Shown: positions 32,524 to 46,115 of the stretch, in pieces
Position numbering within the stretch: the first letter of the stretch is position 1
How the letters are laid out: every line of letters starts with the position of its first letter
Origin: Prorocentrum cordatum
Taxonomy: Eukaryota > Sar > Dinophyceae > Prorocentrales > Prorocentraceae
DNA length: 64,000 bases
Assembly (NCBI GenBank): GCA_963575745.1
Contig: CAUYUJ010014349.1
Location: 422,881 to 486,880, forward strand
Direction: 5' to 3'
Notes under the pieces: generated by a model
Told to the model about the DNA's origin: nothing
Seen by the model: only the letters and a program-made list of their open reading frames with translations
Databases searched by the model: none
Made by a program: the position numbers and the translations under genes

Positions 32524-33523
32524 TTGAGCTGCTTCCCCTGCAGCATGGTATTTGTCGATGACCAATGTTGGTTTGCGTGAGGGCGCGCGCGGTCGCAGTG
32601 CTCGCGCGTCTGCGACTCTGATAATTTCCAAGCGCGGCGCAATTTGGTGCGAGTTCGGCCGCTCCCAGGCGAATTTCGCGTTGGACGATGCCGCAATTGG
32701 GCGCGTGCTTCCTGCGCCCGCGGTGTACGCGCGCGCATTCCAACGCGCTCAATTGCGCCCGCCATGAACGCGACGCCAACAAACGAAACAAACAAGCGGC
32801 ACAGTTTTTTCTTGAATGGGCCAGGCGCGTAGCAGTTCACAGTTCGCGGTCATCGAACGATGGTCCACAAATTGAGTCCCTAGTGGGGCTCCGCTAGTGA
32901 AGTCCCATGAGCAGCCGCGCAGGCGCCATCCCTGTACGCGCTAAGCGCGGTGGAAGTGGCGTTCGTTGTTTCGTGGAATAGGATAGGGAACTGGGTCAGT
33001 GAGTTGCGCGCCCCCTGCAGCACGGCGCTCGTCGACGACCAAGTTGGGCACGCACGCGCGCGCGAGAGAGAGAGAGAGAGATAGAGACAGACAGAGAGAG
33101 ACAGAGAGAGAGTGACAGAGTGACAGACAGACAGACAGACAGACAGACAAGCCCCGTGCGGGGCTCCGCTAGTGGGGCCCTGGAGCCGCCGCCCAGGCGC
33201 CATCCCTGTACACGCTAAGCGCGGTGGAAGTGGCGTTTGTGGCGGATCTGTTTTTGGTGCGCGTGCGTGCGCGTGTGTGCGTGCGTGCGTGCGTGCGCTC
33301 GCGTNNNNNNNNNNNNNNNNNNNNNNNNNNNNNNNNNNNNNNNNNNNNNNNNNNNNNNNNNNNNNNNNNNNNNNNNNNNNNNNNNNNNNNNNNNNNNNNN
33401 NNNNGAGCAGCCGCCCAGGCGCCAAGTTGCGTTTGCGATGGGCTGGGGGCTTGCTTGGGCCGCGTGGTGTGTGTGTGCGCGTGGGGCGGGGGGACGGGGG
33501 GAGAAATATTCGTGCGTCGAATT
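32524..33523 (+). repeat. Array unit 6 (contains assembly gap)
   Basis: Normal to 33304, then 100 N, resuming at GAGCAGCCGCCCAGGCGCCA in the third CTCCGCTAGTGG section. The missing section corresponds to roughly 0.7 kb in neighbours, so the true unit is probably about 1.6 kb. Confidence 0.88.
33305..33404. other. Assembly gap (100 N)
   Basis: Exactly 100 N between GTGCGCTCGCGT and GAGCAGCCGCCC; round length indicates a gap of unknown size. Confidence 1.
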
Positions 33524-34093
33524 TTGAGCTTCCGTCGGCGCAGCACGGTATTTTTGGTCGCAGCGACCAACGTTGGTTTGCGTGAGGGCGCGCGCGGTCG
33601 CAGTGCTCGCGCGTCTGCGATTCTGATAATTTCCAAGCGCGGCACAATTTGGTGCGAGTTCGGCCGCTCCCAGGCGAAGTTCGCGTTGGACGATGCCGCA
33701 ATTGGGCGCGTGCTTCCTGCGCCCGCGGTGTACGCGCGCGCATTCCAACGCGCTCAATTGCGCCCGCCATGAACGCGACGCCAACAAACGAAACAAACAA
33801 GCGGCACAGTTTTTTCTTGAATGGGCCAGGCGCGTAGCAGTTCACAGTTCGCGGTCATCGAACGATGGTCCACAAATTGAGTCCCTAGTGGGGCTCCGCT
33901 AGTGAAGTCCCATGAGCAGCCGCGCAGGCGCCATCCCTGTACGCGCTAAGCGCGGTGGAAGTGGCGTTCGTTGTTTCGTGGAATAGGATAGGGAACTGGG
34001 TCAGTGAGTTGCGCGCCCCCTGCAGCACGGCGCTCGTCGACGACCAAGTTGGGCATGCACGCGCGCGCGAGAGAGAGAGAGAGAGATAGAGAC

Positions 34094-34136
<43 letters not shown>

Positions 34137-35113
34137 CAGAGTGACAGACAGACAGACAGACAGACAGACAAGCCCCGTGCGGGGCTCCGCTAGTGGGGCC
34201 CTGGAGCCGCCGCCCAGGCGCCATCCCTGTACACGCTAAGCGCGGTGGAAGTGGCGTTTGTGGCGGATCTGTTTTTGGTGCGCGTGCGTGCGCGTGTGTG
34301 CGTGCGTACGTGCGTGCGCTCGCGTGCGTGCGTGGCGTGGTGGGTGTTGGCGTCGGTGGCGGTGGTGGGTGGCGGGTGGGCTGGGCGGGGTGGCGGTGGC
34401 GGGGCGGGGCGGGCGGGGGTGGTGGTGGTGGTAGCGGTGGTGGTGGCGCTAGTGGGGGGTCCTGAAATTTTGAGCTGCGCCCCCTGTAGCGTGGCGTTTG
34501 TCGCTGATCAATCTGGGCCTTCGTGCGAGTGCACTTGGTCGCAGTGCTAGCGCGGCAGCGATTCTGATCTTCTCCGATTGCGGCGCAATTCGTTTGAGTT
34601 CGGCCGTGCCAAGGCCCCAATTTGGCCACTGCTTCCTGCGCATGCGCCCCAAAAGCGTTTGATAGCAGGAATTTCGAGCTGAATCAAGGTCGGCATGACT
34701 TTTTTGGGGCTGCAGTGGTTTCCTGCCAAGTTCGTTTTTCGGAGCGCGGCCCCAGACCGCAACCATCATCAAAAACAGCGCCTCCCCCTTAACCCCCACC
34801 ATGAACAAAAAAAAAGAGAGAAGCGGCGCAGCCGCCCCCCCAACCATGAAGACCACACCAAAAAAAAAAAAAAAAAAAGAGAAGCGGCGCAGTCGCTTTT
34901 CTTTTTTTCATGGCCCGGGCGCAGTTTGACGGCTCGCGGCCATCGCGCGAGAATCAACGATTCGAGCCCCCGTTGGATGCTCCGCTAGTGGAGTCGCAGG
35001 AGCAGCCGCCCAGGCGCCAAGTTGCGTTTGCGATGGGCTGGGGGCTTGCTTGGGTGGTGTGTGTGTGTGTGCGTGGGGCGGGGGGGGCGGGGGGAGAATT
35101 CGGCGTCGAATTG
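33524..35113 (+). repeat. Array unit 7 (diverged anchor)
   Basis: The anchor reads TTGAGCTTCCGTCGGCGCAG and is followed by a GGTCGCAGCGACC palindrome not seen in siblings. The rest is standard. Confidence 0.92.
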
Positions 35114-36574
35114 TTGAGCTGCTTCCCCTGCAGCATGGTATTTGTCGATGACCAATGTTGGTTTGCGTGAGGGCGCGCGCGGTCGCAGTGCTCGCGCGTC
35201 TGCGATTATGATAATTTCCAAGCGCGGCGCAATTTGGTGCGAGTTCGGCCGCTCCCAGGCGAATTTCGCGTTGGACGATGCCGCAATTGGGCGCGTGCTT
35301 CCTGCGCCCGCGGTGTACGCGCGCGCATTCCAACGCGCTCTATTGCGCCCGCCATGAACGCGACGCCAACAAACGAAACAAACAAGCGGACACAGTTTTT
35401 TTCTGAATGGGCCAGGCGAGTAGCAGTTCACGTTCGCGCCCCGTCCCATCGCCACACGATGGTCCACACATTGAGTCCCTAGTGGGGCTCCGCTAGTGAA
35501 GTCCCATGAGCAGCCGCGCAGGCGCCATCCCTGTACGCGCTAAGCGCGGTGGAAGTGGCGTTCGTTGTTTCGTGGAATAGGATAGGGAACTGGGTCAGTG
35601 AGTTGCGCGCCCTTTCCTGCAGCCACGGCGCTGGTCGACGGACAAATTGGGCATTGCACGCGCGCGCGAGAGAGAGAGAGAGATAGGACAGACAGAGAGA
35701 GAGAGAGAGATGACAGAGTGAGAGGACAGACAGACAGACAGCAAGCCCCTGACCGTGGCCTCCGCTAGTGGGCGAGCACATCGCCCAGGCGCCATCCCTG
35801 TACACGCTAAGCGCGGTGGAAGTGGCGTTTGTGGCGGATCTGTTTTTGGTGCGCGTGCGTGCGCGTGTGTGCGTGCGTACGTGCGTGCGCTCGCGTGCGT
35901 GCGTGGCGTGGTGGGTGTTGGCGTCGGTGGCGGTGGTGGGTGGCGGGTGGGCTGGGCGGGGTGGCGGTGGCGGGGCGGGGCGGGCGGGGGTGGTGGGGGT
36001 GGTAGCGGTGGTGGTGGCGCTAGTGGGGGGTCCTGAAATTTGGATCTGCGCCCCCTGTAGCGTGGCGTTTGTCACTGATCAATTTGGGCCTTCGTGCGAG
36101 TGCACTTGGTCGCAGTGCTAGCGCGGCAGCGATTCTGATCTTCTCCGATTGCGGCGCAATTCGTTTGAGTTCGGCCGTGCCAAGGCCCCAATTTGGCCAC
36201 TGCTTCCTGCGCATGCGGTGCATGCGCCCCAAAAGCGCTTGATAGCAGGAATTTCGAGCTGAATCAAGGTCGGCATGACTTTTTGGGGGCTGCAGTGGTT
36301 TCCTGCCAAGTTCGTTTTTCGGAGCGCGGCCCCTGACCGCAACCATCGTCAAAAACAACCGCTTCTTTTTTTTATGGCCCGGGCGCAGTTTGACGGCTCG
36401 CGGCCATCGCGCGAGAATCAACAATTCGAGCCCCCGTTGGATGCTCCGCTAGTGGATTCGCAGGAGCAGCCGCCCAGGCGCCAAGTTGTGCTTGCGATGG
36501 GCTGGGGGCTTGCTTGGGTGGTGTGTGTGTGTGCGTGTGCGTGGGGCGGGGGGGGGGAATTCGGTGTCGAATTG
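35114..36574 (+). repeat. Array unit 8 (3' deletion)
   Basis: From 36356 CAAAAACA joins directly to ACCGCTTCTTTTTTTT, removing about 100 bp (CCTCCCCCTTAACC through the hairpin's left arm). Several single-base differences occur at 35620-35760. Confidence 0.9.
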
Positions 36575-37177
36575 TTGAGCTGCTTCCCCTGCAGCATGGC
36601 ATTTGTCGATGATCAATGTTGGTTTGCGTGAGGGCGCGCGCGGTCGCAGTGCTCGCGCGTCTGCGATTCTGATAATTTCCAAGCGCGGCGCAATTTAGTG
36701 CGAGTTCGGCCGCTCCCAGGGCGGAAATTTTCGGGTTGGTAAGATGCCGCATTGGGCGGTAGCTTCCTGCGCCCGCGGTGTACGCGCGCGCATTCCAACG
36801 CGCCCAATTGCGCCCGCCATGAACGCGACGCCAACAAACGAAACAAACAAGCGGCACAGTTTTTTCTTGAATGGGCCAGGCGCGTAGCAGTTCACAGTTC
36901 GCGGTCATCGAACGATGGTCACAAATTGAGTCCCTAGTGGGGCTCCGCTAGTGAAGTCCCATGAGCAGCCGCGCAGGCGCCATCCCTGTACGCGCTAAGC
37001 GCGGTGGAAGTGGCGTTCGTTGTTTCGTGGAATAGGATAGGGAACTGGGTCAGTGAGTTGCGCGCCCCCTGCAGCACGGCGCTCGTCGACGACCAAGTTG
37101 GGCATGCACGCGCGCGAGAGAGAGAGAGAGAGAGAGAGACAGAGATAGAGACAGAGAGAGAGAGAGAGAGAGAGAGT

Positions 37178-37211
<34 letters not shown>

Positions 37212-38151
37212 CCCCGTGCGGGGCTCCGCTAGTGGGGCTCTGGAGCCGCCGCCCAGGCGCCATCCCTGTACACGCTAAGCGCGGTGGAAGTGGCGTTCGT
37301 GGCGGATCTGTTTTTGGTGCGCGTGCGTGCGCGTGCGTGCGGGCGTGCGGGCGTGCGCTCGCGTGCGTGCGTGGCGTGTGGGTTGTTGCTGCGTCGGTGG
37401 CGGGGTTGGTGGGTGGGTGGGCTGGGCTGGGGGGCGGTGGCGGGCGGGGCGGGGCGGGGGTGGTGGTGGTGGTGTGTAGCGGTGGTGGTTGGGCGCCAGT
37501 GGGGGGTCCGGAAATTTGGAGCTGCGCCCCTGTAGCTGGGAATTTGTCGTGATCAATCCGGGCCTTACGTGAGGAGGCACTTGTCGCCTCCCCCCCCCCC
37601 CCCCAGTGCTTTAGCGCGGCAAGCGATTCTGATCTTCTCCGATTGCGGCGCAATTCGTTTGAGTTCGGCCGTGCCAAGGCCCCAATTTGGCCACTGCTTC
37701 CTGCGCGTGCGCCCCAAAAGCGTTTGATAGCAGGAATTTCGAGCTGAATCAAGGTCGGCATGACTTTTTTGGGGCTGCAGTGGTTTCCTGCCAAGTTCGT
37801 TTTTCGGAGCGCGGCCCCAGACCGCAACCATCATCAAAAACAGCGCCTCCCCCTTTAACCCCCACCATGAGGAAAAAAAAGAAAAGAGAAGCGGCGCAGC
37901 CGCCCCTTCCCTCCACCATGAAGACCACGCAAAAAAAAGGGAAGCGGCGCGGCCGCTTCTCTTTTTTCATGGCCCGGGCGCAGTTTGACGCCTCGCGGCC
38001 ATCGCGCGAGAATCAACGATTCGAGCCCCCTCTGGAAGTTCCGCTAGTGGAGTCGCAGGAGCAGCCGCCCAGGCGCCAAGTTGCGTTTGCGATGGATTGG
38101 GGGCTTGCTTGGGCTGGTGGGCGGGGGAGAGAGGAATTCGGTGTCGAATTG
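36575..38151 (+). repeat. Array unit 9
   Basis: Has a C-run insertion near 37589-37604 and scattered indels at 37375-37620 not seen in siblings, which could be real or low-quality sequence. Confidence 0.9.
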
Positions 38152-40065
<1,914 letters not shown>

Positions 40066-40068
40066 TGC

Positions 40069-40418
<350 letters not shown>

Positions 40419-40429
40419 CAGTAGCAGGA

Positions 40430-40848
40430 GCGTTTCTTCTCCCCCCTCTTTCCCTGATTTTTCTCGAGGGCGGGGAGAACTGACCTTCGCTGTGTTTCTC
40501 CCTTTGGGAGGAGGGTCAAGAGAGGTGACTTGTACCGTTTGCCCCTCCCCCCCTGACCTGTCCAGTTCTCTTGGCACCCCTCCTCCCCCCTCCTCCCGGG
40601 AACAGGGCCAAGAGAATTGACCTGTACTGTTTTCTTCCTTCGCGCTTCATTGTTGCGCCGACGATTACGTCGGGACAGTAAAGCAATGGTCAGGGGACGC
40701 TGTTGCCACCATTTCTTTTAATCATTGTGGAGGGTGTTTTTATTTTTTTTTCATTTTTCGCACGAAATATTTCGTGTAACTCGAGGAAGCACTTAAGAAT
40801 CCCCCCCCATTCGGCGAAACGATTACATTCCCCGCGCCCGAGGAGGAG
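40430..40848. other. Unassigned spacer with short repeated modules
   Basis: A module CTCTTGGCAC/AGAGAACTGACC-like (GAGAACTGACCTTCGCTGT; GAGAATTGACCTGTACTGT) occurs twice. No gene seen. Confidence 0.4.
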
Positions 40849-40849
40849 A

Positions 40850-41380
40850 ATTGGCCAAATCGCTTCAGACATCCTCAAATTTCTTCAAAGAGTTAGCCAA
40901 ATCGCCTAAGACATCCTCACATTTCTTTGTAGAATTGCCCAAATCGCGTGAGACAGCCTTACGTTTCTTATAGAATTGACCAAATAGCTTCAGACATCCT
41001 TACATTTCTTATAGAATTGACCAGATCGCCTGAGACTGCTCACATTTCTGAGTAGAATTTGCGAAATCGCCTGAGACATCCTCACATTTCTTTATAGAAT
41101 TTGCCCAAACGCTCAGACATCCTTTTTTTATATAAAATTGACAAAATCGCTTGAGACATCCTCGCATTTCTTATAGAATTGATTAAATCGCCTGAGACAA
41201 CCTGACGTGTCTTTATAGAATCGGCCAAATCGCTTGAGACGTCCTGACATGTCTTTGCAGAATTGGCCAACTCGCTTGAGACACCCTTGTATTGCTTAAA
41301 GAGTTGGCCAAATCGCCGAAGACATCCTCACGCTTCTTTGTAGAATTGCCCACATCGCGTGAGACATCTTGACATATCTT
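40850..41380 (+). repeat. ~42-bp tandem repeat, about 13 copies
   Basis: GAATTGGCCAAATCGC, then TGAGACATCCTCACATTTCT, recurs every 40-44 bp. It is markedly less GC-rich than the main array. Confidence 0.93.
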
Positions 41381-41387
41381 AGTAGTG

Positions 41388-41441
<54 letters not shown>

Positions 41442-41448
41442 ATAGTAA

Positions 41449-41479
<31 letters not shown>

Positions 41480-41566
41480 CGTCGTCGTAGTAGCCATCGT
41501 CGTCGTCGTATTCGTCGTTGTCGTCGTCGTAGTCGTAGTCGTTCTCGTACTCGTACTATTCGTAAT
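41381..41566 (+). repeat. (GTA)n then (GTC)n tract
   Basis: GTA triplets to about 41477, grading into GTCGTCGTA words to 41566. Confidence 0.97.
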
Positions 41567-41701
41567 AGCGCTAGGCTTGATGAGAATTTCATGGAACGCT
41601 TATGTGTACAATCAGTTGGGGGACCCCGCCTCCCGTTTTCAAGATTTGTTTCAGCTTTCACTTAGCGTGGAACCTAGCGTCGAAGCTCTGCCCAGAAAGC
41701 G

Positions 41702-41731
41702 ATACACGCTATACATAGATACCTGACCGTA
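41702..41731 (-). repeat. 30-bp inverted repeat, right copy
   Basis: Exact reverse complement of 23286-23315. It is preceded by CACTTAGCGTGGAACCTAG (41659-41677), which at the left boundary is in direct orientation. Confidence 0.95.
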
Positions 41732-41745
41732 CATGTGATGGGTGC

Positions 41746-43270
41746 GTGACGCTAATGCTACGAAGTGAGAGCCGGCCTGTCAGCTCCGGCCTGACAGAGC
41801 AGATGTGTTGGCCGAGTATTTCGAAGGCGTTCAATGGCAAGTTCGCTTTCCAGAAAGCACTCCGGAAAGCTGTTGGGCCCGATGGTGCACCGTCTAATTT
41901 TTGGAAAACGTTGGGGTCGGACCTGGAAGTGTTTGCAATTGCGCTTCGCTTGTGCCAACGGTGCAAGGACAACCATCCATACCCGCATGTTTGAGGCGTG
42001 CGAACGTGCTTATCCTATCCAAGACAAGGCACCATCACTCTTCCAGGAAGCTGCAGGCCAACTTCGTTGTTCCAAATTTGGTATACATCTCTTGAGTCCA
42101 TATTGCACCAGCGTTTGCTTCGAGGTGGAGCTGAATCCAATATGCTGGTATCGCAATTTGGGTTTCGCCCTGGGCATGGGACGGCCGACGCTCGCAGGGT
42201 GGTCCCGCGCATGGTTGACGCGGCGCATACTGACAGGAATGGTGGCCTTATGTTGTGTTTTGTGGTTTGGGCTGAAACTTTGGACAAACTGAAACCATCA
42301 AGTATTCGTGGCGCTCTACAACGCCTTTGGTTTCCCTCGGGCATGGGATCTATGATGTAAGAACTTGTAAGCAAGGCGCTATTCCATGATCCATGGAACA
42401 CACCAGAACTTCCGAGGAACGACAGCACCGGGCCGGCATCGCGCAGAGGTGTTCTCTTTTCTCATATTTGTCTATTGAAGTACAGTCGGTTTTGATGCAC
42501 GATGTTTCAAAGACGATCAATTCCGATGATAACCCCGCTTACGTGGTGATAAGGAACATACGATATGCAGACGATACGCTCCTGGCCTCGCAAAGCAAGA
42601 CGGATGTCCAGAAAACGTTGGATGATCTTGTGGTGGAGTGGCGTAAATATGGTCCCGAGCTTAACTGGACCAAAGCACTCCACATTCAAATTGCTACCAA
42701 TGGCTCCGTTGTCTAGCCTGATGGCGGTCGTACCACAGCCGCCCAGGAAGTGGTCTATTTGGGACAGATGATCACTTGCGGTGGCAAAGGAATTCCGGAA
42801 GTCACCTGCCGCTCGCGGGAAGCGCATGGCATTTTCACCAAGGTGGCAACGATATGGTCGCACGCCGCGGTTGGGTGGAAGCAGAGCAAACAAACATACG
42901 AACGTGTTGTTCTGAGCATTTTAGTGTATTCACGTGAATCGCTGCGAGTGCTCAAGTCAGACAATTGCAGGTCCGACGCATTTCATTGTCGCTGCCTGCG
43001 GCGCATCTTTGGCACGTCGCACTCTTATCTGTCGCGCGTGGATAACGTGGACGTCGTGGGCAGAGTTTGCGTCAAACCTCTTTTCCATATTTCGCTTGGA
43101 TGACACAAAAAGTTGCATCTCGAATCGAGGCAAGCGGGTTTTCATCTTTAGTACGCATTTGCTCATGTAATCCCGAAGGAACTCTTGAAAACTGGGCGGT
43201 GCACCAGGGGCGCGGCCGACCCAGGCAGCCTTGGGCGACCGAAGTTTACAAGACAGCGAAGCATATCTGA
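41746..43270 (+). pseudogene. Non-LTR retrotransposon reverse transcriptase, frameshifted relic
   Basis: Three + frames used in succession carry ordered landmarks of a LINE-type reverse transcriptase: KAVGPDGAPSNFWK (41872-41913); QFGFRPGHGTADA (about 42151); a core box where the usual Asp of the LDWAKAFD-like motif is Val (VVWAETLD, about 42262-42285); GIAQRC (42435-42452); YADDTLL catalytic box (42561-42581); GPELNWTK; YLGQMITCGGKG (about 42752); LSILVYSRESL; FHCRCLRRIFG (42981-43013); RGRPRQPW near 43212. Stops at 41992 and 42714 and frame changes near 42360 and after 43050 break it. The enzyme would copy element RNA at a nicked target. With one catalytic Asp lost and several frame breaks this copy is dead. 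No endonuclease domain is visible upstream, so it is also 5'-truncated. Confidence 0.88.
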
Positions 43271-43703
43271 GGTGTCCTTGTTTTGTCCTCCATTTCCTCT
43301 CCCTCCTCTGTCTCGCTTGTCGTTCCCCCGTGCAGTTGCCAAGCTCGCGCTCTGCTGCCCGCGCGTCCCTCCGGATGCCGCCTTAGCGGTGGTAGGGGAC
43401 ACCATTGGTTGATAGTGTATTGAAGGGTGGAAGCGTTGGAAAACCTCGGTTCCCATGCCTGATATCACCCGACGGCAAGCAGTTGCAATCCAGATTATAT
43501 GCTCCACGTTTGAAAGGGAGGAGGAGGACGGGGGGTGAAGAGAGGGGGACAGGAAGAGATGGTGGAAGTGGCGGGCGAGGGCGGAGGCGGGAGGAAACGC
43601 AGGAGGACGGGGCGCAGATCCCGAACCATTTTGACTCAGCCGCCCGCGGCGGGCACTTTCCACTGGCTCGAGCTGGCTTCTCGCTTGGCCCAGGCTTCTG
43701 GAG
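43271..43703. other. Unassigned spacer
   Basis: GGGAGGAGG-rich near 43515-43615; otherwise nothing recognised. Confidence 0.4.
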
Positions 43704-44390
43704 GTGTCTAAGTGCGCGCCTGAGATGGCACGGGAGGGCATGGAAAAGTCACGCCCAATGGGTGCGATTCCGCGTCGCACGGTAGCCGAGCGTCGGGTGC
43801 GCCGAAGGTGGGCCCGCTGGTCGGCCGATTGGGCGATCCCGCGCCCGACCGATCAGCCGAAGGTGCAGAACGCCAACCTGGACTATGAGTCCTGGCTGTC
43901 TGCGGGGCCGCCGCCGGGAGATCGCATGCTGGCACTTGCACCCGCCCTTGTCGAACTGCTCTACGGATGTGCCCCATATCATGTTGCGATTATCTGGAGG
44001 AACGTGGCGTTACGTGCTGCGGTGCGGCCTGGCGTTCGAATTTCGATGGCCACGGTGGCGGAGCTCTAACAGATGCAGAAGGGATCTCGCCTGCCTCTAC
44101 AGTTGCTGCTCGGTCTATACGCGGCCCCGGTCATCCCCTGCGGAGTGTGGGAGCCCATCGAGCGCAGCGCCGACTTGCCAGGGTGCGAGGCCACTGCTGT
44201 GCAGTATCCTTTCATGGTGTCCCACCCTTCCACAAGCGATGGTTCCGAGAGCGGGGTAGAGCCAGTGCCATCGGTGCAATGCCGCGCCGGTAAGAGGCCG
44301 TGCGGAGGCGAAGCCAACTCCAGCAGGTGCCGCGCATCCTGGACTCAGGCGCACGTGCGGAGCTGTGGGTTACAGTTCTTTGATGATTGA
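43704..44390 (+). pseudogene. Tyrosine recombinase-like relic, N-terminal/core part
   Basis: The frame 43704-44069 contains YESWLSAGPPPGDRM followed by a helix-like LVELLYGCAPYHVA. This resembles the N-terminal core-binding region of the dinoflagellate tyrosine-recombinase-like proteins I recall. Past the TAA, other frames give YTRPRSSP (about 44113-44136), recalling the YxRPGE helix before the catalytic core, and FMVSHPSTSDGSESG (44212-44256), recalling the strand before the SKTG lysine hairpin. Order and spacing fit one gene broken by frameshifts. Similarity is judged by eye, so the call is tentative. No C-terminal Arg/Tyr box was found downstream. Confidence 0.4.
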
Positions 44391-44937
44391 CTCGTGCGAG
44401 AGCGAGGCGCTGACTGAGGGAGCGGCGGCCCCGCGCGGACGCACCGAAACCGGGCAGTGCGCAGCGAGGGGCGAATTCAACATTGTTTGTCGCTGTTTCT
44501 GCCGATGGCCTCTGCAGATCTTCGCGCGAGTCCGACCAAACAGGCTATGCTTAGCGTTTCAGTTTGGTTTGGATGGCAGCGCAGGAATGTACTATCACAT
44601 TTGGTATCCTTGGCATTATTGAGTGTTGTTGGCCAGCGTGGCACCAGATGATCAGCTGATTTTGCAGCTTTACTGCGGCGGGCCGTTTGTGCACCACTGC
44701 GTGTGTCCCACTGTGTAACCAGCCCGGCACATGCGCAACACGTTCTGACATGGGGGTGTCGCGCTGCTTCCGCGGCAGGCGTACGTCATTAGAAGGTATG
44801 TTCTTTCCAATGTTCAGGACTTATGTTCCTTGGGATTCAGCGGTGCACGCTGTGTCATTCAGAGCAACCCCTTCGGTCATCAATGCGAGTAGGGCGAAGA
44901 GAAAGCCACTTCAAAAGACGGGGGCCCAGAAGCGGGG
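44391..44937. other. Unassigned spacer
   Basis: Non-repetitive; no exon with acceptable splice sites identified. Confidence 0.4.
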
Positions 44938-45110
44938 AATGGCATAAGCATCGAAGTTCTCAGGTCCGAGTGAATTTTTCGGATCGGCGCTGGACCCCTT
45001 TTGGTGGTGCGTGGAACGCGCCAGGGACCGCGCCGGGGACGCCGCGGGGGGGGCCCAGCGCCAATCCCTGGAATCCGCGTGGACCTCCGAGGTTCGATGT
45101 TTATGCCATT
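44938..45110. mobile_element. 173-bp terminal-inverted-repeat element (MITE/introner-like)
   Basis: Starts AATGGCATAAGCATCGAAG and ends TTCGATGTTTATGCCATT. The arms pair over about 54 bp with mismatches (GGTCC-GNG-GGATT ... GGATCGGCGCTGG on each side) around a GC-rich loop. Related arms occur at 50383-50540 and 63628-63720. No transposase lies inside, so it would be non-autonomous. Confidence 0.75.
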
Positions 45111-45117
45111 GTTTGTT

Positions 45118-45168
45118 CCCGAGGAGGAGGAGGAGGAGGAGGAGGAGGAGGAGGAGGAGGAGGAAAAC
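45118..45168 (+). repeat. (GGA)n
   Basis: Fifteen or so GGA triplets, seven bases after the inverted-repeat element. Confidence 0.95.
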
Positions 45169-45555
45169 GGGGGACTGGGTGGAAAAAAAGAAAAAGACAG
45201 GAGGTTCGGCCCCGTCCCCGCCCACCTTGCCGCCCACACTGGTGCCGGGGCCCGCAGGAAGGAGTCGACCTTGCAGCCGACGCAGGCGCGCGCGCAGCGG
45301 TTTGCTGCCCTACCCGCGGCATGCTCTGTTCGCACAGACCTCTTTCCAAAGGGTGTTCGCGGTCTGGACGGTTCGTTTGCGTCGCGGCTGGTTGCGTTCG
45401 TTTGGTTCGGTACGGTCGGTTGTTCAAGTGGCTGAATTACTCCTTCCTGCCGACCCTCAGAAGCAGTCCGAGCTTGCGATTATCGTGGAAGTTGCTCAGC
45501 GGCCTTCGCCCCAATCCGCCATCGTGCCTGGGCTGTGGGTCAGGAGTTCTTTGGA
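45169..45555. other. Unassigned spacer
   Basis: GGTTCG/GGTCGG words near 45370-45420; no gene supported. Confidence 0.4.
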
Positions 45556-45557
45556 TT

Positions 45558-46115
45558 AGTATGAAGGTCTCTTGGGATGCCTTTATGGACCTTCTTGGGA
45601 TGCTCTTGGATGCATGTGGGAAGCCCTTTGGAGCCTCTTGGGGGCCTGTCGAGGGTTTCTTGGGGGCGTTTCGGAGGCCTCTTGGGTCCTCTTGGGGGCG
45701 CCTCGGGGGCGTTTGGGTGGCTCTTGGGGCCATCTCGGGGTAAACGCTCTAGGGGGAAAACGCTCGAAATATAAGTTCGTATTCCCCCTCTTGGGGTCTT
45801 TTGGTGCCTTTGGGGGGTTTTCTTGGGCCGTGATGGGGGCTCCTGGGGCCGTGTCAGGGCCCTCTTGGGCCGTTTGGGGGCCTCCTTGGGGGCCGTGTCG
45901 GCCGTCTTGGGACGAGATTGGGGACGTTTTGGATGCTGCCAGCAAGGAAAAGGTGAGCATGCTAAACATTGCAGCGTTCCAAGGAACGGGGCGATGTTTG
46001 CCTTTTCAAGCTTCTTCTGGCGGTCTTTAGGAGTCCTCTTGGGCCGTTTTGGGAGCCTAGTGGGCCGTCTCGAAACATCTTGGACCGTAGAGGGGCTACC
46101 TGTAGAGCCGTCTGA
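45558..46115 (+). repeat. CTTGGG(G)-GCC degenerate minisatellite
   Basis: TCTTGGGGGC, GCCTCTTGGG and GGGCCGT words at irregular 15-25-bp spacing; same vocabulary as 47.69-48.6 kb. Confidence 0.8.

Noticed and set aside
26166-33845. Conserved minus-strand frame starting MNCYAPGPFKKKL in several array units
   Set aside because: It is conserved because the units are recent DNA copies. A second minus frame is equally open in the same place, differences between copies do not favour third positions, and the frame runs into simple repeats. A synonymous/non-synonymous test over all units would be needed to revive it.
41385-41726. 113-codon Val-rich + frame near the right inverted repeat
   Set aside because: Its N-terminal two thirds are (GTA)n translation and the rest crosses the inverted repeat itself.
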